64,000 bases of DNA, from contig NZ_BBRF01000001.1 in the NCBI RefSeq assembly GCF_000975135.1, positions 655,591-719,590 of the forward strand, read 5' to 3'. Made by a program: the position numbers and the translations under genes. The stretch is from Demequina aurantiaca (GTDB lineage: Bacteria > Actinomycetota > Actinomycetes > Actinomycetales > Demequinaceae). Positions 36,921 to 45,031 of this stretch are shown here, one piece after another (the stretch's first letter is position 1; every line of letters begins with the position of its first letter). The notes beneath the pieces are model-generated. The model saw only the letters and a list, made by a program, of their open reading frames with translations, was not told the origin of the DNA and searched no databases.

Positions 36921-37553
36921 ATGCCCCTGACCGCCGCGAGCCGGCTTGCCCGCGCCCTGACTGGCGCGGCGTTGTCGACGCTGGTGGCGCTTGGATCGCA
37001 CGTGCTCGCCGGTGGCGCCATGCCGTCCGCGCCAGGAATCGCGGTCCCGCTGCTGCTGTCGACCGCGGTGTGCTTCCAGTTGGCGGGCAGGGAATTGTCG
37101 CTTTGGCGGCTAGGCATCGCAGTCGTCGCGAGCCAATGGATTTTCCACCAGCTCTTTGTGCTCGGCGCACCCGGCGTGGGATTGAGCTCGCATGGCGGCA
37201 TTCACGCCGGCCACGACGTGGGGTCAATCTCGGTGACCGGCGGTGGTCAGCTCCACGCCCACGGCGGCAGCGGGATGACGGTGTCACACCTAGCGGCCGC
37301 CGCAATCACCGTCGCAGCGCTCTTCAAGGCGGAACAGCTCCTGGCCGCGTTGGCCACGGGCGCCGCCCGCGTGAGGTCGAGCGTAGGCTCACGGACCTGG
37401 GCCGGCCTACTGGCGCGCCTGCTCGCACCATCCGTCCTCCTTAACTCGCCTTCCCCTGCGGCGACCGTCAACGACCAAGACGCGTGCCCGCCGGAACTGG
37501 ACGCAGCTTCGTCACCCGTCTCGCGGCGCGGGCCGCCCGTGCTCCACGGCTGA
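36921..37553 (+). CDS. Membrane protein with His/Gly-rich loop, copper-locus associated
   Basis: 210 residues, about four membrane helices (near 10-32, 38-56, 62-82 and 122-145). Between the third and fourth is an extracytoplasmic-type loop with repeated His (HGGIHAGHDVG, HAHGGSGM), and a Pro/Ser-rich tail follows. I do not recognise a named family. It precedes genes for a PCu(A)C copper chaperone and a DyP peroxidase, and the His/Met-rich loop is consistent with a copper-handling role; this is inference from context. Confidence 0.65.
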   Translation: MPLTAASRLARALTGAALSTLVALGSHVLAGGAMPSAPGIAVPLLLSTAVCFQLAGRELSLWRLGIAVVASQWIFHQLFVLGAPGVGLSSHGGIHAGHDVGSISVTGGGQLHAHGGSGMTVSHLAAAAITVAALFKAEQLLAALATGAARVRSSVGSRTWAGLLARLLAPSVLLNSPSPAATVNDQDACPPELDAASSPVSRRGPPVLHG

Positions 37554-37617
37554 CCCCCCCCACCAGCGAGTCCCCTGTAGAACTCGCGTCATTGTGCCGC
37601 GCCCAAACGGCGGTCGC

Positions 37618-37679
37618 GTCGCACGTGCATCAAGCGTGCGCAAGCCGCGGCATCCCCACATTTTCGACGCACGTGCGTC
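37618..37679. promoter_or_regulatory. Paired CACGTG palindromes upstream of the copper chaperone gene
   Basis: A perfect 14-base palindrome GACGCACGTGCGTC at 37666-37679 and a related imperfect copy GTCGCACGTGCATC at 37618-37631, both centred on GCACGTGC and about 48 bases apart, in the 150-base gap before the PCu(A)C gene. Possible operators for a dimeric regulator; the regulator is not in view. Confidence 0.4.
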
Positions 37680-37703
37680 CCCACCTTTGAGACGAGAATC
37701 CCC

Positions 37704-38285
37704 ATGACCTTCACCACTCTTCGCACCACCCGGCTGTCACGCCTGGCTGTCCTCGCGGCGGTCTCCACCGTTGCCCTGGCCGCCTGCTCAAGCACCTCCG
37801 CATCCACCGCGGCGGACTCCACTACCGTCACCGACCCATGGGTCAAGACAGTCGACGAGGGCATGACTGCCGCTTTCGGTGTCATCACCAACACCTCCGG
37901 CGAGGACATCACCATCGTGTCGGCAACCACCGATGCCGCCCCCACCGTGGAGTTGCACGAGACGGCCATGGGCGATGACGGCGCCATGTCGATGTCACCC
38001 ATCGATGGAGGATTCGTGGTCCCCGCGGGCGGCTCGCTGACGCTGGAGCCAGGCAGCTTTCACATCATGCTGATGGGCGTCACGGAGCCCATTCGAGCGG
38101 GAGATGACGTCAACGTCACGCTGACGTTCTCCGACGACTCCACCTTGGACGTCACCGCCACCGCCAAGGACTTCACCGGTGCCAACGAGGACTACGACGG
38201 CGGCGACACCATGGATGGCATGGACATGGGTCACGACTCGACGAGCCCGAGCGCAGACTCCATGAACATGGAAGGCGACTCCTAA
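37704..38285 (+). CDS. PCu(A)C-type copper chaperone lipoprotein
   Basis: 193 residues. Lipobox LAAC (Cys 28) anchors it outside the membrane. The PCu(A)C fold follows: VTDPWVKTVDEGMTAAFGVI and the copper ligands in ELHETAMGDDGAMSMSPI and GSFHIMLMG, that is His 85, Met 97, His 120 and Met 122. The last 30 residues are Met/Asp/His-rich (DTMDGMDMGHDS), a second potential copper site. Such chaperones deliver Cu(I) to the cytochrome c oxidase CuA centre or other cuproenzymes. Three bases separate it from the DyP peroxidase gene, so the two are co-transcribed. Confidence 0.92.
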   Translation: MTFTTLRTTRLSRLAVLAAVSTVALAACSSTSASTAADSTTVTDPWVKTVDEGMTAAFGVITNTSGEDITIVSATTDAAPTVELHETAMGDDGAMSMSPIDGGFVVPAGGSLTLEPGSFHIMLMGVTEPIRAGDDVNVTLTFSDDSTLDVTATAKDFTGANEDYDGGDTMDGMDMGHDSTSPSADSMNMEGDS

Positions 38286-38288
38286 GCG

Positions 38289-39542
38289 ATGACACCCACT
38301 CGACCGGTCGGCGACAACGCCGCGGCTCGGGGTCGAGGCGCAACCCGGCGGGGGTTCCTCTTCGGAGGGGCCGCCGCCGGCGTTGGCGTCGCAGCCGGTG
38401 TCGCGCTCGCTGGCACACCCGCCCTCGCGGCAGACCCCAAGCCTGATTCCACGGGGGTCAATGGCTCCCGCACCGTCGCGTTCCACGGCACCCACCAGGC
38501 GGGCATTGAGACTCCCGTCGCGTCCTACGTCACCTACCTCGCACTCGACCTGCACCGCGAAGTAGACGCCGATGGGCTCCGTCGGCTCATGAAGCTCTGG
38601 AGTGATGATGCGGCACGACTGACGGCGGGCACGCCCGCGCTCGCGGACACTGAGCCCCATCTTGCAGAAGACCCAGCCGGCTTGACGGTCACCTTCGGCT
38701 TTGGGCCAGGGGCACTCGACCGCGCCGCCACATCCAAGCGCCCCTCGTGGCTGAGGCCCCTGCCGGCCTATGACATCGACAAACTCGAGGAGCGGTGGTC
38801 CGGTGGCGACCTCATCGTGGTCGTGTCCGCAGACGACCAGGTACCGATGGCACACGCGACACGCATGATCCTCAAGGATGGCCGCGGGTTCGCGTCCCTG
38901 CGATGGCGCCAGGATGGCTTCCGACGCGCCTACGGGTCGCAGCCCGGTGGCACCACGATGCGCAATCTCTTCGACCAGGTGGACGGAACTGCCAACCCCA
39001 GGCTGGGAACTCCCGACTTCGACACCGTCGTGTGGGCCACCGGGGACGACTGGATGGCCGGCGGCACTTCACTCGTGCTACGCCGCATCGAGATAGCCAT
39101 AGAGACATGGGACGAGGTGGACACCGTTGGCCGCGAGAACGCCATCGGCCGCACCGTCACAACTGGAGCACCCCTCACCGGCACGGCGGAGACCGACGAA
39201 CCCGATTTCGAGGCGATCGGGCCACACGGTTTTCCGGTGATCTCAGATGTCTCCCACGTGCGTCGCGCTCATCACCACTTCACCGGCGCCCGCATCTTCA
39301 GGCGTGGATACAACTACGACCTTGGTCCGACACCAGGGGCGGACGACTCCGTGGTCTCGAACACCGGGTTGCTCTTTGCGTCGTATCAGGCGGACGTCGA
39401 CGCGCAGTACGTGCCGATCCAGGAAGCACTCGCCAAGGCGGATCTGATGAACGTGTGGACCACGCCCATCGGCTCAGCAGTCTTCGCGATTCCCCCGGGA
39501 TGCGCCGAGGGCGAGTACGTGGGCCAAGGCCTGCTGGGCTAG
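38289..39542 (+). CDS. Dyp-type heme peroxidase, Tat-exported (EfeB/DtpA-like)
   Basis: 417 residues. A twin-arginine signal TRRGFLFGGAAAG (about residues 19-50) sends the folded heme protein across the membrane. The DyP fold is shown by LVVTFGFGPGALDR-like TVTFGFGPGALDR, the distal-pocket segment FDQVDGTANPR near residue 229 and the proximal heme His region VSHVRRAHHH near 320, then GLLFASYQADVDAQYVPIQ. Such enzymes oxidise dyes, lignin-like phenols or, as DtpA, act with copper chaperones in oxidase maturation. Pairing with PCu(A)C supports the latter. Its stop shares CTAG with the convergent topoisomerase gene. Confidence 0.92.
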   Translation: MTPTRPVGDNAAARGRGATRRGFLFGGAAAGVGVAAGVALAGTPALAADPKPDSTGVNGSRTVAFHGTHQAGIETPVASYVTYLALDLHREVDADGLRRLMKLWSDDAARLTAGTPALADTEPHLAEDPAGLTVTFGFGPGALDRAATSKRPSWLRPLPAYDIDKLEERWSGGDLIVVVSADDQVPMAHATRMILKDGRGFASLRWRQDGFRRAYGSQPGGTTMRNLFDQVDGTANPRLGTPDFDTVVWATGDDWMAGGTSLVLRRIEIAIETWDEVDTVGRENAIGRTVTTGAPLTGTAETDEPDFEAIGPHGFPVISDVSHVRRAHHHFTGARIFRRGYNYDLGPTPGADDSVVSNTGLLFASYQADVDAQYVPIQEALAKADLMNVWTTPIGSAVFAIPPGCAEGEYVGQGLLG

Positions 39543-40630
39543 CGGCGACGCTTGGTGCGCCCCTTCACGCGTCTCAAGGCCGCGTTGATGCGTAGTGGCG
39601 CCGTGGTGAGGAGCGCGAGGGTGGCGCGCTCGCACGCGTCTCGCTGGTTGTCGTACGCCTCACGCAGGTCCTCCACCTCATCATCCGCGAGCGCCGGGGC
39701 GATCGAGTAGCCGTCCTCCCACAGGTCAACCAGGCGTGGGTCGACGTACGAGGCGCGCGCCACCGCCGGCGTGTTGCCCAGTACCTCGGAGACCCGGCGC
39801 ATGACGGAGGCGACCTCACGCGTGCGCTTGGTGGCGCTCAGGTCAGCGGCGGCGGGGAGCTCCGCGAGTGCAGTCGCAGCCAGCACCGTCCCGTGCCAGG
39901 TGCGGAAGTCCTTGGCTGACATGTGCCCGCCCACCACCTCCTGCACGTACTCGTTGATATCGCTACTGGTGATGTCCCTCCACGTGGCGGGGGACGTGGA
40001 CTCACGCCACGCGAGGAGTTCGGGGTCGTCGTCGCCGCGGCGTTTGAGGGTCGAGATCGCCTCGGCGCACGCCTCGTCGCGGAGCACCAGGGTGCGCTGC
40101 TTGCCGGACTTAGCAACGTAGTCGAACTCGATGCCCTTGGCACCCACGGTGACGTGATCGCGCCGCAATGTGGCAAGACCGTACGAGCCATTGTCCAGCG
40201 CGTAAGTCTCGCCTCCCACGCGGAAAAGCCCGATGTCCAGGAGACGGAACGCCACGGCCAGCACGTGCCGGCGCGACATGTCCGCGAGGGTGAGGTCGTG
40301 GCCCACCGCCTCGCGGGCCGCCGGCAGGGCGTGCGCCGTTTCCAGCACGCGCTGATGCTTCTCGCGGTCACGGGCCACTCGCCATGCCGGGTGATAGAGG
40401 TACTGGCGTCGTCCGGCCTCGTCAGTCCCCATGGCCTGCAGGTGACCGTTGGGCCACGGGCAGATCCACACATCGGTCCACGCGGGAGGGATCACCAGGT
40501 CCTTACAGCGGGCGATCACCGTGGCATCGGAAACCCGTGCTCCCTCTTCATCGAGAAACACCCAACCACGGCCCGCGCGCCGGCGAGCCAAACCAGGAGA
40601 CGAGGGGCGCGAGCGCCGTAAGCGTGCCAT
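39539..40630 (-). CDS. DNA topoisomerase IB (poxvirus/eukaryote-type)
   Basis: 363 residues. N-terminal domain with IPPAWTDVWICPWPNGHLQA and GRRQYLYHPAWR; catalytic domain with RLLDIGLFRVGGETYA, GLATLRRDHVTV, the active-site Arg/Lys set (GKQRTLVL, DFRTWHGTV) and the nucleophilic Tyr in VARASYVDPRLVDLWE near residue 310. The family nicks one strand and relaxes supercoils through a 3'-phosphotyrosine. Ends in a basic Lys/Arg-rich tail. Usually single-gene and dispensable in bacteria. Opposes an ABC-F gene with a 31-base gap. Confidence 0.92.
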   Translation of the reverse strand: MARLRRSRPSSPGLARRRAGRGWVFLDEEGARVSDATVIARCKDLVIPPAWTDVWICPWPNGHLQAMGTDEAGRRQYLYHPAWRVARDREKHQRVLETAHALPAAREAVGHDLTLADMSRRHVLAVAFRLLDIGLFRVGGETYALDNGSYGLATLRRDHVTVGAKGIEFDYVAKSGKQRTLVLRDEACAEAISTLKRRGDDDPELLAWRESTSPATWRDITSSDINEYVQEVVGGHMSAKDFRTWHGTVLAATALAELPAAADLSATKRTREVASVMRRVSEVLGNTPAVARASYVDPRLVDLWEDGYSIAPALADDEVEDLREAYDNQRDACERATLALLTTAPLRINAALRRVKGRTKRRR

Positions 40631-40649
40631 AAGTCATTTGTACCCCGCG

Positions 40650-40655
40650 TACCCT
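40650..40655 (+). promoter_or_regulatory. -10 hexamer TACCCT, leaderless promoter of ABC-F gene
   Basis: TACCCT, then TCTGGG, then GTG at 40662. It decides the GTG start over an open frame that continues 213 bases upstream. Confidence 0.5.
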
Positions 40656-40661
40656 TCTGGG

Positions 40662-42344
40662 GTGGGCCATCTTCAGATAAGTGACGTTTCCTTTTCCCTC
40701 GACGACGGACGCATGCTGCTGCGTGACGTCACCCTCAAGGTGGGTGAGGGCGACGTGATTGCCCTCGTGGGCCCCAACGGGACCGGTAAGACCACCCTGA
40801 CGCGCATCGCCCGCTCCGATCTCGCGCCGCACGAGGGCACGGTCGCCGTGACGGGAAACCTGGGTGTGATGACGCAGTTCATCGGCTCCGTGCGCGACGA
40901 GTCAACCGTTGCGGACCTCTTGCTGTCCGTCGCGCCGCCCAAGTTGCGCGCGCTCGCCGAGCGAGCCACGGCATCGGAGGCCCGGATGTACGAGACGGGC
41001 ACCGAGAAGGACCAGATGGCCTACGCCGATGCGGTCATTGCCTGGGGCGACGCCGGCGGCTACGAGCTCGAGACACTGTGGGACGTGTGCACGGTCTCCG
41101 CGATGGGGATCCCTTTCGATAAGGCACGCGACCGTGAGGTGTCGACGCTGTCGGGTGGCGAGCAGAAGCGCCTGGTGCTCGAGGCGCTGCTCCGCGACGA
41201 CCACGATGTGCTGATCCTGGATGAGCCGGACAACTACCTCGACGTGCCGGGAAAACTGTGGCTCGAGGAGCAGTTGGTCGCATCTCGCAAGGCGATCCTG
41301 CTGGTCAGCCACGACCGCGAGCTACTGAACCGTGCCGCCACCAAGGTCGCGACCCTCGAACGCAATAGCCACGGCAACACGCTATGGATCCACCCTTCCG
41401 GCTGGTCGACCTACCGCGAGGGACGCGAGGCTCGCATCGCTCGCATGGAAGAGGACTTGCGCCGCTGGGACGAGGAGCACGCGCGCATCAAGGACTTAGT
41501 GAGGACCATGCAGGCGCGAGCGGCCAGCAGTCCCGACATGGCCAACCGCTACGCCGCGGCCAAGACCAAGTTGCGCAAGTTCGAAGAGGCCGGCAAACCC
41601 GAGCCCATCCCACTGCCGCAGTCCGTCAACATGAAGTTGCGGGGAGGGCGCACAGCCAAGCGGGCCGTGGTGATCGAGGAGCTCGAGCTGACCGGGCTGA
41701 TGAAGCCGTTCAGCACGGAGATTTGGTACGGCGACCGCGTGGCGCTGCTGGGCGCGAACGGCTCGGGCAAGTCGCACTTCCTACGTCTGCTCGCGGCCGG
41801 GGGCTCCGACCCCGATCTGGAGCACCAGCCCGTGGGGGACGTGGCACCCAAGCCGGTCGCCCACACGGGTCACGTGGCACTGGGACCCCGCGTGCGCTCG
41901 GGCTGGTTCGCGCAGACCCACTCACACCCCGAATGGCAGGGTAAGACACTGCTCGACCTGCTGCACCGCGGCGACGCGCACCGCAAGGGGCTGGATCGCT
42001 CGGCCGCGGAGAGCGTGCTGGACCGCTACGGCCTGGGAGCCTCGTCGGAACAGAAGTTTGAAAGCCTGTCCGGGGGCCAGCAGGCACGCTTCCAGGTGCT
42101 ATTGCTGGAGCTCGCAGGGGCGACCATGTTGCTGCTCGACGAACCCACCGACAACCTGGACCTGGAGTCGGCTGAGTCGCTCGAGAGCGCGCTGATGTCC
42201 TTTGAGGGTGCGGTCATCGCAGTGACTCACGACCGCTGGTTCGCGGCCAACTTTGAGCGGTTCCTGGTCTTTGGCGAGGACGGCAACGTGACCGAGAGTT
42301 CCGAGCCCGTGTGGGACGTGGGCCGGGTCGACCGCGAGCGCTGA
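40662..42344 (+). CDS. ABC-F family ATPase
   Basis: 560 residues, two ABC domains and no membrane segments. First domain: Walker A GPNGTGKTT, signature LSGGEQKR, Walker B VLILDEPDNYLDV. Linker (about residues 250-320) is a charged coiled coil (EEDLRRWDEEHARIKD) typical of the P-site tRNA interaction motif. Second domain: GANGSGKSH, LSGGQQAR, MLLLDEPTDNLDLES. ABC-F proteins act on ribosomes as translation factors or antibiotic-protection proteins; which one applies is not readable. The GTG start matches the family N-terminus and is followed by LQISDVSFSLDDGRMLLRDV. Confidence 0.93.
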   Translation: MGHLQISDVSFSLDDGRMLLRDVTLKVGEGDVIALVGPNGTGKTTLTRIARSDLAPHEGTVAVTGNLGVMTQFIGSVRDESTVADLLLSVAPPKLRALAERATASEARMYETGTEKDQMAYADAVIAWGDAGGYELETLWDVCTVSAMGIPFDKARDREVSTLSGGEQKRLVLEALLRDDHDVLILDEPDNYLDVPGKLWLEEQLVASRKAILLVSHDRELLNRAATKVATLERNSHGNTLWIHPSGWSTYREGREARIARMEEDLRRWDEEHARIKDLVRTMQARAASSPDMANRYAAAKTKLRKFEEAGKPEPIPLPQSVNMKLRGGRTAKRAVVIEELELTGLMKPFSTEIWYGDRVALLGANGSGKSHFLRLLAAGGSDPDLEHQPVGDVAPKPVAHTGHVALGPRVRSGWFAQTHSHPEWQGKTLLDLLHRGDAHRKGLDRSAAESVLDRYGLGASSEQKFESLSGGQQARFQVLLLELAGATMLLLDEPTDNLDLESAESLESALMSFEGAVIAVTHDRWFAANFERFLVFGEDGNVTESSEPVWDVGRVDRER

Positions 42345-42415
42345 CCCAGCCGCCTGACCGGCGCGTGCCAGGCGCGTGCCAGGCGCGTCGCCACGTGTCG
42401 CGGCATACTGGGGAT

Positions 42416-42967
42416 ATGGCATTCTCACCTCTCACGACCGGCAGGCTCACCCTTCGCGCGATGGTGCCAGGGGACGCGGCGGACCTCGCGGAGCGTCGCA
42501 GCGACCCCGCGACCGCGCGCTACCAGGCCTGGGTGGTGCCGTACCCGGTCGAGAGCGCGCAGGCGCTCATCGACGCGATGGTCGAACGCGGCGACGTGAC
42601 CCCGGGCGAGTGGTTTCTGCTGGCGGTCGAGCGCACCAAGGACGGACGCATCGTGGGTGACGTCGGCATTCGACTTTCTGAGGACAGCCACACCGCGGAG
42701 ATCGGTTACACCCTGCACCCCTGGGCGCGCGGCCACTACTTCAGCACCGAGGCGACCGGTGCCGTGTGTGACTACGTCGTCAACGTGCTGGGCGTGCACC
42801 GCATCGAGGCCACGACAGACCCCGGAAATCTTCCGTCGGTGCGCGTACTGGACCGACTGGGGTTCATCCACGAGGGAACCAAGCGCGAGTCCTACTGGGT
42901 AGGCGACCGCATCACCGATGACGCGATGTACGGACTGCTGGCGCGCGAGTGGAAGCAACGTCAGTAA
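42416..42967 (+). CDS. GNAT-family N-acetyltransferase, RimJ/RimL type
   Basis: 183 residues. TTGRLTLRAMVPGDAADLAE is the RimJ/RimL-type opening; EIGYTLHPWARGHYFSTEAT contains the acetyl-CoA loop and VHRIEATTDPGNLPSVRVLDRLGF the following strand and helix. Members acetylate ribosomal protein N-termini, tRNA-linked or small amines. CATACT lies 6 bases before the ATG at 42416; a longer upstream frame is rejected. Two copies of GGCGCGTGCCA just upstream look incidental. Confidence 0.88.
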   Translation: MAFSPLTTGRLTLRAMVPGDAADLAERRSDPATARYQAWVVPYPVESAQALIDAMVERGDVTPGEWFLLAVERTKDGRIVGDVGIRLSEDSHTAEIGYTLHPWARGHYFSTEATGAVCDYVVNVLGVHRIEATTDPGNLPSVRVLDRLGFIHEGTKRESYWVGDRITDDAMYGLLAREWKQRQ

Positions 42968-42976
42968 GTGGACTAA

Positions 42977-44080
42977 CTACCTCACCGGGTAGTCGGCCGC
43001 GCTCGGCACGATTCCGCCGTAGGCGCCCTTGACCAATACCGTCCGTGCGCTACGGCACGCGTCGTAGATGCTTTCCTGCACCGCCTTTGCTGCGGCGTGT
43101 CCGATCAGGTCCACCTGCAGGTGAATGTCAGTCGCGGATTCCTTGAAGTACTGCGCGGTGGAGTTCAGCGGATCCGTTACGCGCGCGGTGGAGAACACAA
43201 AGACGGTGTCGCCGTCACCTGCGGTGTGTACAGGGTTGATGGCCCGCACCTGGCCGTGGGCCGCGAAGTGCGCGACCTTCTCGTAGTGCTCGAGCGACCC
43301 CAGGTCCACGTTGATGCCCACCACCGTGATGGTCGTGTTGTGTTCGCTGCTACCCGCGTCGGCGCGCGTAAGGAACTCCGCGAGCTCCTCGTAGCTGGAG
43401 AAGCCGCCGTTCTCGTCGCGGTTGCCCGCAAGAATCTGGCCGTTGGGGAGCACCACGTTGCCTACCGCGTTCACGACCGACATCGCGCAGACGGTGATGC
43501 CGCCGCCGGGGTTACCGCTGGCGATGTCCACGCGAGCGTTTCCCACACCGCCCTTCATGGCGGGATTCGATGCCCCCATGTCCAGCCAACGGTACTTGCC
43601 AACGGAAGCGCCGGTGCCGGCGCCCACGTTGCCGCTTGCTATCGGCTCGGCCGTCGCATTGGCGTAGGCCTCCCGGCCATAGTCAGCGCTGAACGGCGCG
43701 ACTTCCATGCCCAAGTCGTAGATCGCGGCGCCGGACACGGAGGGGTTCACGATGGTCCCGTCCGGGCCCGATGTTGCCCCGACACCGTCTGCGCGCATCG
43801 CCTCCATGAGGCCCGCGCCCGTCAGCAGGCCGGTGCTCGAGCCACCGGACACGAAGATGCCGCCGATGCCGTAGTTGGTGTGCCCCCCGCGCAGGCCCTC
43901 GAGGTTGAAGCCCCCGGCGCCGCCGCCATACGCCTTGACTGCGGCAGACAGCGGCCGGTCAAACACCACGGCGGTGCAACCAGTCAGCGCATCCACGTGC
44001 GTCGCATGACCCACCCTCACGCCGTCCAGCGCGGTCAGGGTGTTGTTCCTGACGTGTGACATGGCTGGGCTCACCGTCAC
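42977..44080 (-). CDS. P1-family peptidase (DmpA/L-aminopeptidase-like)
   Basis: 367 residues from a GTG that overlaps the methyltransferase stop as GTGA; an ATG six codons later (44062) with GGTGAG upstream is equally possible. LTALDGVRVGHATHVDALTG, VKAYGGGAGGFNLEGLRGGHT and NYGIGGIFVSGGSSTGL are typical of the DmpA/ornithine acetyltransferase fold, whose members self-cleave and cut beta-peptides or N-terminal residues. At the self-cleavage site, where relatives usually have Gly-Ser or Gly-Thr, I read KGGVGNARVD, so the nucleophile may be replaced by Asn. Confidence 0.82.
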   Translation of the reverse strand: MTVSPAMSHVRNNTLTALDGVRVGHATHVDALTGCTAVVFDRPLSAAVKAYGGGAGGFNLEGLRGGHTNYGIGGIFVSGGSSTGLLTGAGLMEAMRADGVGATSGPDGTIVNPSVSGAAIYDLGMEVAPFSADYGREAYANATAEPIASGNVGAGTGASVGKYRWLDMGASNPAMKGGVGNARVDIASGNPGGGITVCAMSVVNAVGNVVLPNGQILAGNRDENGGFSSYEELAEFLTRADAGSSEHNTTITVVGINVDLGSLEHYEKVAHFAAHGQVRAINPVHTAGDGDTVFVFSTARVTDPLNSTAQYFKESATDIHLQVDLIGHAAAKAVQESIYDACRSARTVLVKGAYGGIVPSAADYPVR

Positions 44081-44715
44081 GCTTCCGACTTGGACCACGT
44101 CAGCGTGTAGCGGTAGAGCAGGTGGTTCTTAATCTCGCAGCCGGGAAGGATCTCGATGGCGGCATCGCGCACCTCGTCGAACGTGTGCGGGGGCGGCCAT
44201 GCGCTGGGAGTGTCGTGGTCCCACCATCCGCGCCACAGCCGCTGCGCCTTGTCCGCGAACGACGCGCCAATCTCCTTGGGCACGGTCTTCATGGTGCCCC
44301 TGCTAGCGCCCACGACGAGCACCACACCTCCCGGCGCCACCAACTCCTTGAGCCGCTCAAATCCGGTGGCGATGTCGACGTGATGCAGCACGGCGATCGC
44401 ACTGACGACGTCGTAGCCCTCGCGCGGCAGGTCGTAGGTGAGGAAGTCCCCCTCGAGGTAGTCGATGCCGGTGGTGTCCTGAGCCAGCGCGCGCTCGAGT
44501 GTGGGGCCATCCTCATCGATGGCCGTGACGGCCAGGTGGCGTGACGCAAGCTCACGGGCGAACATGCCCTCGCCACAACCCACGTCGATCGCGGTACGCG
44601 CGTTCTCCGGAATCAGGTCAACAACCCGGCGCTGGTAGTGAATCGAGTAGTTCCAGCGGCGATCGTCGTCGACCACTTTCTTGGGGGCATCGGCTTTCTC
44701 TAGTTCCTCGCTCAT
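44077..44715 (-). CDS. Class I SAM-dependent methyltransferase
   Basis: 212 residues. Rossmann-type motif I is AIDVGCGEGMFAREL near residue 43, motif II AVTAIDEDGPTLERAL and the post-motif YDVVSAIAVLHHVDIATGF. The HHV and the GGVVLVVGASRG strand fit the Methyltransf_11/12 group acting on small molecules. The end is unusual only in its specificity region (WWDHDTPSAWPPPHTFDEV). Start at 44715 is favoured by GACAAT 6 bases upstream. Coupled to the P1 peptidase gene. Confidence 0.88.
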   Translation of the reverse strand: MSEELEKADAPKKVVDDDRRWNYSIHYQRRVVDLIPENARTAIDVGCGEGMFARELASRHLAVTAIDEDGPTLERALAQDTTGIDYLEGDFLTYDLPREGYDVVSAIAVLHHVDIATGFERLKELVAPGGVVLVVGASRGTMKTVPKEIGASFADKAQRLWRGWWDHDTPSAWPPPHTFDEVRDAAIEILPGCEIKNHLLYRYTLTWSKSEA

Positions 44716-44805
44716 GCATCCATTGTCGCGCACACCACGCCACTCGCCTACAGAGAAGGTCCTCCTTCGCGCATACTAGGAGGGTCCGTTACCAAGGAGG
44801 CAACC

Positions 44806-44970
44806 GTGCGTCGTCGCATCGTCCGCTGGATCATCATCGCCATCGCCGTGCCCATCATCGCGAATATCCTGCGCAAGTCGGGTGAGCATGTGGAGAAGAC
44901 CCGCGGCCCAGAGTCGAAAGCGGCCAAGGGTCTGAAGGTCGCCGGCAGCGCCGTGCGTTACGTGAAGTAG
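44806..44970 (+). CDS. Small single-pass membrane protein (54 residues)
   Basis: GTG start with a perfect AAGGAGG 5 bases upstream. The peptide begins MRRRIVRWIIIAIAVPIIAN, one hydrophobic helix after an Arg-rich start, then a Lys/Glu/Gly-rich cytoplasmic tail ending VRYVK. By the positive-inside rule both flanks are basic, so orientation is uncertain. Function unknown; its own unit between the divergent methyltransferase and the APH-like gene. Confidence 0.7.
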   Translation: MRRRIVRWIIIAIAVPIIANILRKSGEHVEKTRGPESKAAKGLKVAGSAVRYVK

Positions 44971-45019
44971 CGGTGTTTCTTTGTAGGACACAGCGACCCA
45001 CACTCCTCCCGTGCGCCGC

Positions 45020-45025
45020 TAGCCT
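45020..45025 (+). promoter_or_regulatory. -10 hexamer TAGCCT, leaderless promoter
   Basis: TAGCCT, then GTAGCC, then ATG at 45032. Confidence 0.45.
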
Positions 45026-45031
45026 GTAGCC

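Noticed and set aside
42361-42390. Direct repeats GGCGCGTGCCA before the RimJ/L-type gene
   Set aside because: Two adjacent GC-rich copies with no hairpin or dyad; probably chance or slippage.
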